Origin: a virus
Virus record (IMG/VR): IMGVR_UViG_3300017989_000171
Location: 1 to 46,462 of that record
Length of the DNA: 46,462 nucleotides
Direction: 5' to 3' (one strand)
Shown: piece after piece, positions 23,417 through 29,655 of the stretch
Layout of the letters: each line of letters starts with the position of its first letter
Numbering within the stretch: the stretch's first letter is position 1
Position numbers and translations under genes: made by a program
Notes under the pieces: model-generated
Seen by the model: only the letters and a program-made list of their open reading frames with translations
What the model was told of the DNA's origin: nothing
The model's database searches: none

Positions 23417-24253
23417 ATTGCGATAATTACCGAAGTCAGTAATTATTTTTTGTTTATCTTCGTTACTGAGTTTAATACCAGATAAGCTATTATGAAGATC
23501 TATCTTCATGCATTCAGTGATGATTTCAGGATTACAGTAAGTACAGCTCCATTCTCTTGTAGTTACACTCGTATAGATATCTTCTTCGGCTTGTTTATAG
23601 TATGACATCTTAGTTTTCAATAGTTCTATCCTGTCATCACTAGGCCATATTTCACAATTAACTTTTCTAGCATCAGTCATATCAAAGTAGACTACCTGTC
23701 CATTTTCAACTGGCAGTTTGTTTCGCTCTAGTAGAACAGAATAAATGTTTATCTGTTCTTGGTGGTGTTTATAAGGGTATTTCCAGTTAGGTATCTTTTT
23801 TACTGATTTGTAATCTCTGATTAACTTTTTTGATCTTATATATTCGTCGACTGTCCCAGTAAGGACATTACCGTCTATTTTGATTTGCAAAGTTAGCTCA
23901 GAATCAGTTTGAGGAGAATCTTTAAGTGCATCTTCAATGTCTTTAGACTTCTTAGCACTCTTTGTAGCTCTCTCTAGCATAAGGTGGATCATCTTCCCCC
24001 TAAGCAAATGCCATAGATTAACTGGATCAACAGTATAATCTACCCTCTTTTTTAGAAGGGCTTGCCTAGGACAAGACAATAAATCACTAACATGGATACC
24101 CTCTCTATTTTCCTGTGAGAACATAGCTAAAAGAACAGCTTGAGTAAACTGACAAGGAGGGTCGCCTGTCATCGCACATTTTAGACAGCTAGAAATAGTT
24201 TGGATATGTTCCTTACCCTTTTTAACCGGGCATCTTACTCCTACTACAGGCAT
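23411..24253 (-). CDS. Cas4/RecB-like PD-(D/E)XK nuclease with cysteine clusters
   Basis: 280 residues from the ATG at 24253 (AAGAAAGGG upstream); the frame extends 63 bases further but without a good start. Nuclease motifs: RGKMIHLMLE (H90), GTVDEYI (D136), RDYKS (D147, K149) and HQEQINIYSVLL (Q-xxx-Y). C61 (DLLSCPRQALLKK) plus the C-terminal WSCTYCNPEIITEC provide the four-cysteine Fe-S site of Cas4/AddB-type nucleases. An additional N-terminal Cys group (C8, C23, C26, C34) looks like a separate zinc knuckle. No CRISPR genes are near, so a phage recombination exonuclease is more likely. Confidence 0.75.
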   Translation of the reverse strand: MPVVGVRCPVKKGKEHIQTISSCLKCAMTGDPPCQFTQAVLLAMFSQENREGIHVSDLLSCPRQALLKKRVDYTVDPVNLWHLLRGKMIHLMLERATKSAKKSKDIEDALKDSPQTDSELTLQIKIDGNVLTGTVDEYIRSKKLIRDYKSVKKIPNWKYPYKHHQEQINIYSVLLERNKLPVENGQVVYFDMTDARKVNCEIWPSDDRIELLKTKMSYYKQAEEDIYTSVTTREWSCTYCNPEIITECMKIDLHNSLSGIKLSNEDKQKIITDFGNYRNL

Positions 24254-24284
24254 TTTATACCCTTTCTTTTTATTTAAACTTATG

Positions 24285-24293
24285 TGGTATAAG
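24285..24293 (+). promoter_or_regulatory. TGGTATAAG promoter element (copy 3)
   Basis: Exact TGGTATAAG located 37 bases before the GTG of the small gene at 24331, with GAAAGGAG between. No clear -35 box. Confidence 0.55.
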
Positions 24294-24330
24294 ATCAACG
24301 TCAAGTCTTTTAACATAGAAAGGAGTCAAC

Positions 24331-24504
24331 GTGGATCTAAAGAAGCTTGATCGAGTAGTGTCAGCGTCTACTACTATTTTGCATGAATTGGCGAACTTTG
24401 CTGACAAGATTTCACCAGCCATTCATGAACTCGTCAAAGAAACTGAGAATGAGCAAGAAACAGACGAAACTGAGCCAGAGGATCCTGCCCCTGAGATTTC
24501 TTAG
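24331..24504 (+). CDS. Small acidic protein, 57 residues
   Basis: GTG start 6 bases after AAAGGAG. An amphipathic helical N-terminal half (VVSASTTILHELANFADKIS) and an acidic C-terminal tail (ETENEQETDETEPEDPAPE). It has its own promoter element and stands alone. No family recognised; small acidic proteins expressed from dedicated promoters are often inhibitors of host proteins, but that is conjecture here. Confidence 0.5.
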   Translation: MDLKKLDRVVSASTTILHELANFADKISPAIHELVKETENEQETDETEPEDPAPEIS

Positions 24505-24600
24505 TTCTTCGTAAGTATTCATTAAAAAAAGTATTTAAATTGATAGTTGAACCCTACCCTATTACAATTATCTAAACTCGTTATGATACTTTTTTTTGAC

Positions 24601-24629
24601 TTGAAATTACTTCTTCCCTCATTTATCAT
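24601..24629 (+). promoter_or_regulatory. Sigma-70/sigma-A-type promoter
   Basis: TTGAAA (24601-24606), exactly 17 bases, then TATCAT (24624-24629). This is the clearest host-type promoter in the window and lies about 20 bases before the small helix-turn-helix gene, suggesting early expression by host polymerase. Confidence 0.55.
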
Positions 24630-24650
24630 TGTAAATGAATGGGGTGTAGC

Positions 24651-24890
24651 ATGTCAAGTCATGAAAAAAAATCTAGAGTTTCATCCGAAAAACGGTGGAC
24701 CCTAGATAAATTAGCTTATTTTTTTATTCTAAGCGATGAAGAATTTTCGGAGAAATTTGGTGTGTCTGTAATCGCCGCCGAACGAGCTCGTCGGCGGGCT
24801 GGTATTAATAAAGTGAGGGGGGTCCTCCCCAACGAAGAGGAGAACCCCCCGAGATTGTGCAGTGAGGACATGCTATACTATTACGATTAG
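24651..24890 (+). CDS. Small putative helix-turn-helix protein
   Basis: 79 residues from the ATG at 24651 (an in-frame ATG at 24639 is possible). Residues 30-55 (LSDEEFSEKFGVSVIAAERA, then RRRAGI) have the helix-turn-helix character of small DNA-binding proteins. A host-type promoter precedes it. Its 3' part overlaps the terminator hairpin of the opposite operon and its stop overlaps the stop of the ubiquitin-like gene by 3-4 bases tail to tail. It could regulate the facing operon; this is inferred from position. Confidence 0.45.
   Translation: MSSHEKKSRVSSEKRWTLDKLAYFFILSDEEFSEKFGVSVIAAERARRRAGINKVRGVLPNEEENPPRLCSEDMLYYYD
24817..24850 (-). terminator. Terminator-like hairpin ending the RT/Ubl operon
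   Basis: GGGGGGTCCTCC pairs with GGAGAACCCCCC (12 pairs, one mismatch, 10-base loop). On the minus strand it starts 37 bases after the Ubl stop and is followed by CTCACTTTATT, a modest T-rich stretch. It also lies in the coding region of the facing gene. Confidence 0.5.
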
Positions 24891-25084
24891 CCTTTCTCTG
24901 CAGCAGGAGGCACAGCATGCCCGCAAGTATCGGAATCCCAGCGGACATAACCTCCACGATATTCGGGGAACAGACTGGAAATGCGCAACATCACCTGAGA
25001 CTCAGTCTCACCAGCATTCATCTCGACAGGAATTTCAACGTTCTCTGCTCCACGAGCGGTTAAAACATAAACGGTTCTGACCAT
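24887..25084 (-). CDS. Candidate ubiquitin-like protein (PRTRC protein C-like)
   Basis: 65 residues with a strong AGGAGG before the ATG. The pattern fits a small beta-grasp Ubl: two N-terminal strands (TVYVLTARG, VEIPVEM), a helix ending in LFPEYRGGYVRWD, and a free C-terminus AAEKG. PRTRC system protein C, the Ubl partner of PRTRC ThiF, is similarly short, has a YPE/FPE motif after the helix and ends in Lys-Gly, as I recall the family. It is the last gene of an operon containing E1-like, E2-like and JAB genes. Identification rests on size, motif and context; no search was run. If right, the terminal Gly is the conjugation site. Confidence 0.5.
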   Translation of the reverse strand: MVRTVYVLTARGAENVEIPVEMNAGETESQVMLRISSLFPEYRGGYVRWDSDTCGHAVPPAAEKG

Positions 25085-25106
25085 CTACATATCCTCCTTT
25101 GGATTT

Positions 25107-25211
25107 TTACTTGTCCTCTTTCTCTGTCTTTGTGTTTTCTAGTGCACTTATTACTTGAATTGTTGCGTGAATTAGCGCCCCCACCACACTTAGTAATCTC
25201 AATACAGACAC
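25107..25211 (-). CDS. 34-residue hydrophobic peptide
   Basis: GTG start 5 bases after AAGGAG; stop TAA 22 bases before the Ubl start. A single hydrophobic stretch (LRLLSVVGALIHATIQVIS) followed by a charged tail (ENTKTEKEDK) predicts a one-pass membrane peptide. It sits between the E1-like and Ubl genes with its own ribosome binding site, so it is probably translated. Function unknown. Confidence 0.4.
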   Translation of the reverse strand: MSVLRLLSVVGALIHATIQVISALENTKTEKEDK

Positions 25212-25238
25212 AATATCTCCTTGCTTTTATAGCTGGTA

Positions 25239-26483
25239 CTACTTAGTTCGTGTTGCCAGTTTTGATTCTGTAAGTTTTGACGTAAAACATACGTTTCCAG
25301 GTAGCCATGTCACTTCTGCTTTGTCGATTATCCTAGTTAACGTCTGTAGATAAAGGACATAACTTGACAAGGCTGCCTTTATGGTTTCATTCAAAGTGCC
25401 AGTCAGTTTATCATCTTCCTCGCCGTTGTCGTACCCTTCTATAGGTCTATTTGTCAAGCTCCCACAGGTGAATGGTTCTACATTCCTAAAAGTGCTGAAT
25501 ATTCTAGCTTTATTTGGGCCTGATCTTATTACATATTGATTAAGATGGGTATGACCCACTACTTGGTGGAGATTAAACTTAATACATTGGTCATTGAAAA
25601 GTGAAATATATGGTTTTACAACACAACCACTATGCTCTGTGAATGATGAAACTAGCTCTATAAGATTATAGATATTAGGATATAAGTTTCGCTTATTTCT
25701 TTGGCTAATCTTAGGGAGTAAGTACAACAACGAAAATTTGAACGGAGATAACTCTGACAGAAGCCACTTGAATATCCAGCTGCCGCTCTCGTCAATATTT
25801 ACTGAGGCATTAAATGCAACGTTAGCACTAGGCATAACATGCTGTATCTCCGGCTCATGAGTTTGAAAACCGGTATTACTTATACCATCTTTTTGATTGT
25901 ATACTAGAAATGGTTTCTCTATTTCTTCACCTTCTAGTTTAGCGTTCATCAAGATGAAAGCCATAGCCCCAGCAATTATGTTTTGACTTGGAGAGCTAAA
26001 TTGAATGCAGGTTAGACCACTATCTTTATCTCCACGCATGAATATGTCTTCGCTTGGTCGCTGAGTTTTAGTATTTATAGAGGCATAGGCTCTGCCTATC
26101 TCAACACCGCAGTCCACCCACCAATGCCACTTACTTTCCGCGATCTCTTGTCTGGACTCTTTGTTGTCGACAGCTGATATAACGATGTCTGACTCACGAG
26201 GCTTATACCTTGAGATCTCATATTTGAACGGAATTTTGGGGGATGTGGCCTTATTATAGTAGTCACTTATAACTTTTGCTTTATGTTCTCTCAGCTTTAG
26301 GAAGGGTAGGTTTTGGTTAATTGTGTTTTTCTTTTCGATGATGTCATCATCCCAGATTGTTATTTGTAAAGGCTTCTTTTCAGCAGCCCTTGCTAACATT
26401 GGCATTATCCAACTTCCGTTACCCCCAGCACCTACGAGATCGACTGATATAATACTATTAGCTTCCGGTTTCTTGGAACTCAT
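25239..26483 (-). CDS. ThiF/E1-like adenylating enzyme
   Basis: 414 residues; GGAGG precedes the ATG within the end of the JAB gene (26-base overlap). The Rossmann nucleotide loop GAGGNGS begins at residue 18; the acidic WDDDIIE (44-50), KKNTINQNLP and ISAVDNKES (D106) follow the E1/ThiF scheme for binding ATP and activating a Ubl C-terminus. Candidate thioester cysteines are C125 (WVDCGVE) and C159 (SGLTCIQF). The first 200 residues resemble PRTRC ThiF; the last 200 form an extension I do not recognise. It would adenylate the small Ubl encoded downstream and pass it to the E2-like protein. Confidence 0.75.
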   Translation of the reverse strand: MSSKKPEANSIISVDLVGAGGNGSWIMPMLARAAEKKPLQITIWDDDIIEKKNTINQNLPFLKLREHKAKVISDYYNKATSPKIPFKYEISRYKPRESDIVISAVDNKESRQEIAESKWHWWVDCGVEIGRAYASINTKTQRPSEDIFMRGDKDSGLTCIQFSSPSQNIIAGAMAFILMNAKLEGEEIEKPFLVYNQKDGISNTGFQTHEPEIQHVMPSANVAFNASVNIDESGSWIFKWLLSELSPFKFSLLYLLPKISQRNKRNLYPNIYNLIELVSSFTEHSGCVVKPYISLFNDQCIKFNLHQVVGHTHLNQYVIRSGPNKARIFSTFRNVEPFTCGSLTNRPIEGYDNGEEDDKLTGTLNETIKAALSSYVLYLQTLTRIIDKAEVTWLPGNVCFTSKLTESKLATRTK

Positions 26484-27471
26484 CTTTCCTCCACTTTTCT
26501 AGTATATGTTCGATGTCGGTAACTTTAGAATCCGGATCTGTTGATGTCATGATTTCATTCACTAGCTCTTCAGCTAGCAATATCATGCTTGATTCTAAGC
26601 TATCTCCGACATAACCACCAAGCTCATTACTCAAATCAGCTAAAGTTTTTTGAGCTGTGTCATCGAACACGTCATCGTCTTTTATTTTTTTTTTTTTAGG
26701 AAGCCCGCACTTGTCTTTAGACTTAGATTTAAGGCTAGGGAACCCTCCCCCAAAGTAACTACCGAAGCTGTCTAAGTCCTCGCTCTTAAACCAATCATAT
26801 GCGCCTGACCACGATCCAGTTTTAGAGGCTACTTCTACTTTATTCATCCATTCGCTTGGAAAGCTCCTCTCAAACACATCATATAAAGGAATCTTTACCG
26901 TTTCTCCTCTGTTAGCTGCCCGCAGAAAGATGTTGCTTTCTAGATTGCCAATTATCCCAAAAAGTCCGAAACTTCCACTTTCGTCGGTGTCATCTATTCC
27001 ACTTGGGCTAGGGTCACTAGACCAAGGATGGGAATGGAATTCAACAACAGGAATATCCTCTGGATAATCTACTACATACTCCCTGTCCCAAGAAGCTCTC
27101 GTCCCAGCTACGTCCAGATTTGGAACGTGTACCCAATACTTCTCGTCTTTGATGTTGTACATGATTACCGCTCCAGCTTCTGTACCATGTTCAATATAAA
27201 CTTCATGGAAGAATGACATTATTTGGATGAGGAGTTCAATCGGTATCTTTTTGGTGGTTGTCACCCCACTTTTTAGCTCTTCTCCAGCTTCAGGGATATC
27301 TTTGGTAGGAAGTGTAATAATCATCGGGCCTTTCGGTCTAACCTCAACAAACCCGCCTTTAGTGATTACCAAATTCCTAATTGCGTTTGGGTCTATATCG
27401 TCTAACCGCTTACAAATGTTAACGATTTTTTGCGTCGGTACATTCTTATCTTTGTTTTTGTCTTCGCCCAT
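26458..27471 (-). CDS. JAB/JAMM metalloprotease (deconjugase, PRTRC protein A-like)
   Basis: 337 residues, AAGGAG upstream. The JAMM zinc site is complete: E98 (HGTEAGAVI), H146 and H148 in EFHSHPW, S157 and D160 in SPSGIDD, although the HxH to Ser spacing is 8 instead of the usual 7. Residues 75-225 form the Mov34/MPN core; the first 70 residues and the C-terminal 120 (Lys-rich linker then acidic helices) are extra. JAMM enzymes remove ubiquitin-like proteins from targets or trim their precursors. Genes for E1-like and E2-like proteins flank it, matching PRTRC and other bacterial Ub-like operons. Confidence 0.8.
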   Translation of the reverse strand: MGEDKNKDKNVPTQKIVNICKRLDDIDPNAIRNLVITKGGFVEVRPKGPMIITLPTKDIPEAGEELKSGVTTTKKIPIELLIQIMSFFHEVYIEHGTEAGAVIMYNIKDEKYWVHVPNLDVAGTRASWDREYVVDYPEDIPVVEFHSHPWSSDPSPSGIDDTDESGSFGLFGIIGNLESNIFLRAANRGETVKIPLYDVFERSFPSEWMNKVEVASKTGSWSGAYDWFKSEDLDSFGSYFGGGFPSLKSKSKDKCGLPKKKKIKDDDVFDDTAQKTLADLSNELGGYVGDSLESSMILLAEELVNEIMTSTDPDSKVTDIEHILEKWRKDEFQETGS

Positions 27472-27487
27472 TTATTTTTTTCTCCTT

Positions 27488-28069
27488 TTATCTTTCATTA
27501 TACGCTTCGACTAAAGCTCTAATTGTAGTTCTAGACGCATCGTGATTTTCTAGCTTCCTTAAATCAGTATCAGGAAAATAACCCGTAAAAGGTCTGCGTT
27601 TGAACTCCTCAAATATTTCATTTGGTTTATTTGGGAGAGGATCATCCCCAAAACAGATGGTAAATGCGCCAACCCAATTCGGTCCTGCTAGTGCAAACAA
27701 AGTTGTGTCTAGAGATAATGAGCTAATTTCTTCCTTAGCTATACCTCCCATTCGCACAAAGTTATCAGCTCCGTTAGACACCCAGACTGTGTCTGGGAGG
27801 GTTAAGGGGACGCGTATACTTTCACAAAGTACGTCGACAGTTTGCTCAGGAATCAAAGAGATATAACCTACGTTGTTTCTACCAGGAAAAATTCCAACGA
27901 CGATAGGATCCAAGATCTCAGCTTCTCCCTTAACTTTTTCAGGGAACAGTTCAAGGAGGTTTTTGTTTTCTACAGGCCAAAATTTGACCTTTCCATCGAC
28001 TGCTTTATAGATAATGGAATGATTCTCTCCGAATCTAACTAAAGTTTCTGGTCCAATCGTTATATTCAT
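27488..28069 (-). CDS. E2-like protein (PRTRC protein B / Prok-E2_D-like candidate)
   Basis: 193 residues, start overlapping the previous stop (ATGA). N-terminal strands (LVRFGENHSIIYKAVDGKV; LDPIVVGIFPGRNN), a central LPDTVWVSN, then DTTLFALAGPNWVGAFTICFG followed by PNKPNEIFEEFKRRPFTG. The Cys139 in TICFG lies where E2-like PRTRC B proteins, as I recall them, have a VCxG active-site cysteine, followed by a helix with FF and a Phe-Thr segment. With an E1 and a JAB next door an E2 role (carrying the Ubl as thioester) is the natural reading, but the family call is from pattern and context only. Confidence 0.5.
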   Translation of the reverse strand: MNITIGPETLVRFGENHSIIYKAVDGKVKFWPVENKNLLELFPEKVKGEAEILDPIVVGIFPGRNNVGYISLIPEQTVDVLCESIRVPLTLPDTVWVSNGADNFVRMGGIAKEEISSLSLDTTLFALAGPNWVGAFTICFGDDPLPNKPNEIFEEFKRRPFTGYFPDTDLRKLENHDASRTTIRALVEAYNER

Positions 28070-28629
28070 TTTGTATTCTCCCTTGTATTTTTCATCTCGG
28101 TTTTGATGCTGCTTACCAAGTTTTGATAAGAATCTCTAAATGGGTAGAAGTTAACATTAATCGTCTTTTCTCCTCTAACTTCTATTTTTATTTTTTCTGG
28201 GATAACGGTGATGCCCTGGCCTGATTTAGAATCTTCAGCTTGAGGCACACGGAGAATGTTCAATTTTTCTCTGGCTCTACGCTTGTAACCTAGGCAAAAA
28301 GTGTAAGCCGGGAAATCTTGGACAAGTTTTTGATACAATGCAGACTTAACATTGAGAATTCTCCTGTCTACTGTGCACCCACTTTCTATATCTGTTCCTA
28401 TAAGCTCACAGACAAACCCATTAGTATAGGCTTTTTGTAAGATGTCGTCTATGCATGTTGATGTTTTTAAGATAAGGGCGAGATTTCTATAATCATTTCC
28501 GGATTGATTACTAACCCCTATTTCCGAAGCTGTAGGAGAGATAATCGCCTTTGATACTAGTGCAGGGGGACCATCTTTGGTTACGTATGTAGGCTCATAG
28601 GTCAAGACTGGGATTTCTCCTGTGATCAT
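28066..28629 (-). CDS. Unknown protein of the RT/Ubl operon
   Basis: 187 residues. Its GGAG overlaps the RT stop (TAAGGAG) and its stop overlaps the E2-like start (ATGA), so it is an integral operon member. N-terminal half has beta strands and a helix (NLALILKTSTCIDDILQKAY); a conserved-looking AYTFCLGYKRRAREKLNIL follows; the C-terminal part is beta-rich (IKIEVRGEKTINVNFYPF). Cysteines at about 58, 74, 85 and 112. Not recognised as a Ubl, E3 or PRTRC subunit. It could be a substrate adaptor, a Ubl target or a partner of the reverse transcriptase. Confidence 0.45.
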   Translation of the reverse strand: MITGEIPVLTYEPTYVTKDGPPALVSKAIISPTASEIGVSNQSGNDYRNLALILKTSTCIDDILQKAYTNGFVCELIGTDIESGCTVDRRILNVKSALYQKLVQDFPAYTFCLGYKRRAREKLNILRVPQAEDSKSGQGITVIPEKIKIEVRGEKTINVNFYPFRDSYQNLVSSIKTEMKNTRENTK

Positions 28630-28642
28630 TATTTTTGTCTCC

Positions 28643-29572
28643 TTATTGTGCTATTTTATCCAGGAATTTATTTGTGCCTTTGCTAAGGCGTAGGCGGTTA
28701 TGGTGTGCGGCTCCCAACTTACCGTTTGAACTTTCATACGTCAGTTTGTCAGAGATTGAATTTGCCCATGCAATAAGGCCGTCTTTGGTTGCTTCATCGC
28801 ATTCGTTAATGTGGTTCAAAATTTCAGCCCTGCGCCACCTTGGTATGGAAACGTCGATTGCATCGTCATTAAAGGAGCAGACTAGTCCCATTACCTTGAG
28901 ATGTGATCTTACGTTTATTTTCCTGGTTTTTTTCTTGTTGATAGCATACCCATAATCATTCATGATATAGTTGATTAGAGGCACACTCTCCCTAAAGTTA
29001 TCTTCGTTATTGAACAAAATAAAATAATCATCAGCATATCTTTCTAGCCTCAAAACTTTGTCACACAAACCGTGGACAAGCCTCCGGTCTAGATGCTCAG
29101 AGGCTAGTGAGCTGATAACCGGAGAGCTTGGAGATCCGGTAGGAAGACGACCATTATAGAAACAAATCTTGATTAGTTTATCAACCAGCTCCTCATCAAA
29201 TCGTCTAATCAACATCTCCTTCTTAAACATATCTGAGGTTGTATTTTGGAAAAAGTCTTTGATGTCTACTCGGTAGAATACTGGGTTTTCTGGGAATGAA
29301 TCATTAGTTTGATTAATACCATTCATAATAGAAAAGACAGCATCCAGATAGCATCTACCTTTGGAAAAAGCTTTATTCAACGTGGGGGTATAAACTTTAG
29401 TCAAATACTTAGAGATAATCTTTTGGACAGTGGCTAACCCTTCATTAGGAATTTCAAGCTTCCTAATCTTACCGTTGGATTGCTTAAACTTAGATATTCT
29501 ATAGGAAATAAAGGTAGGCGGTATTTCCCAGTTTAGAATCTCTGTGAACTTTTTCGGGACTTTTTTGCTCAT
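28643..29572 (-). CDS. Reverse transcriptase (retron/group-II-like palm)
   Basis: 309 residues, AAAGGAGG before the ATG. RT motifs in order: RKLEIPN (motif 1 region), a long helical motif 2, FYRVDIKDFF with catalytic D103, GRLPTGSPSSP (motif 4, 141-151), RYADDYFIL with Y179-A-D-D182, INKKKTRK (motif 6) and LKVMGL (motif 7). The xxGxPxSP form of motif 4 argues against diversity-generating retroelement RTs, which have a GxxxSQ form. There is almost no extension beyond the thumb, and no maturase or endonuclease domain. First gene of the operon, with TGGTATAAG about 70 bases upstream. The template and product are unknown. Confidence 0.88.
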   Translation of the reverse strand: MSKKVPKKFTEILNWEIPPTFISYRISKFKQSNGKIRKLEIPNEGLATVQKIISKYLTKVYTPTLNKAFSKGRCYLDAVFSIMNGINQTNDSFPENPVFYRVDIKDFFQNTTSDMFKKEMLIRRFDEELVDKLIKICFYNGRLPTGSPSSPVISSLASEHLDRRLVHGLCDKVLRLERYADDYFILFNNEDNFRESVPLINYIMNDYGYAINKKKTRKINVRSHLKVMGLVCSFNDDAIDVSIPRWRRAEILNHINECDEATKDGLIAWANSISDKLTYESSNGKLGAAHHNRLRLSKGTNKFLDKIAQ

Positions 29573-29639
29573 TTTGTGTCTATTCCTCCTTTCATGAAAC
29601 TATGTTAAACTTACTAAGGAAAAGTTTTATAGCGAAATA

Positions 29640-29648
29640 CTTATACCA
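29640..29648 (-). promoter_or_regulatory. TGGTATAAG promoter element (copy 4) for the RT/Ubl operon
   Basis: Exact element on the minus strand, 68 bases before the RT start codon. The resulting leader (about 60 bases) ends in AAAGGAGG. It overlaps the 5' end of the divergent RNA polymerase open frame, so the two units share their control region. Confidence 0.55.
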
Positions 29649-29655
29649 TAATTTT

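Noticed and set aside
23411-24253. CRISPR-associated cas4 with an array nearby
   Set aside because: No direct-repeat array and no cas1 or cas2 gene appear in the window; the nuclease is better read as a phage recombination enzyme.
25239-26483. E1-like gene as a molybdopterin or thiamine biosynthesis enzyme (MoeB/ThiF)
   Set aside because: The protein lacks the CxxC zinc pairs typical of MoeB/ThiF, has a 200-residue extra C-terminal region and sits with JAB and E2-like genes, not with thiamine or molybdopterin genes.
26640-27520. Plus-strand frames opposite the JAB and E2-like genes
   Set aside because: They lack ribosome binding sites and promoters and their composition mirrors the coding strand, while the minus-strand genes have complete catalytic motifs and overlapping starts.
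28643-29572. Diversity-generating retroelement with the fibre genes as targets
   Set aside because: Motif 4 of the RT is of the xxGxPxSP type, no adjacent template repeat was seen, the fibres are 24 kb away, and no adenine-biased variable repeat was found by eye.
29573-29640. Retron msr-msd RNA upstream of the RT
   Set aside because: The leader is only about 60 bases and shows no long self-complementary stem; most of it is a ribosome binding region.
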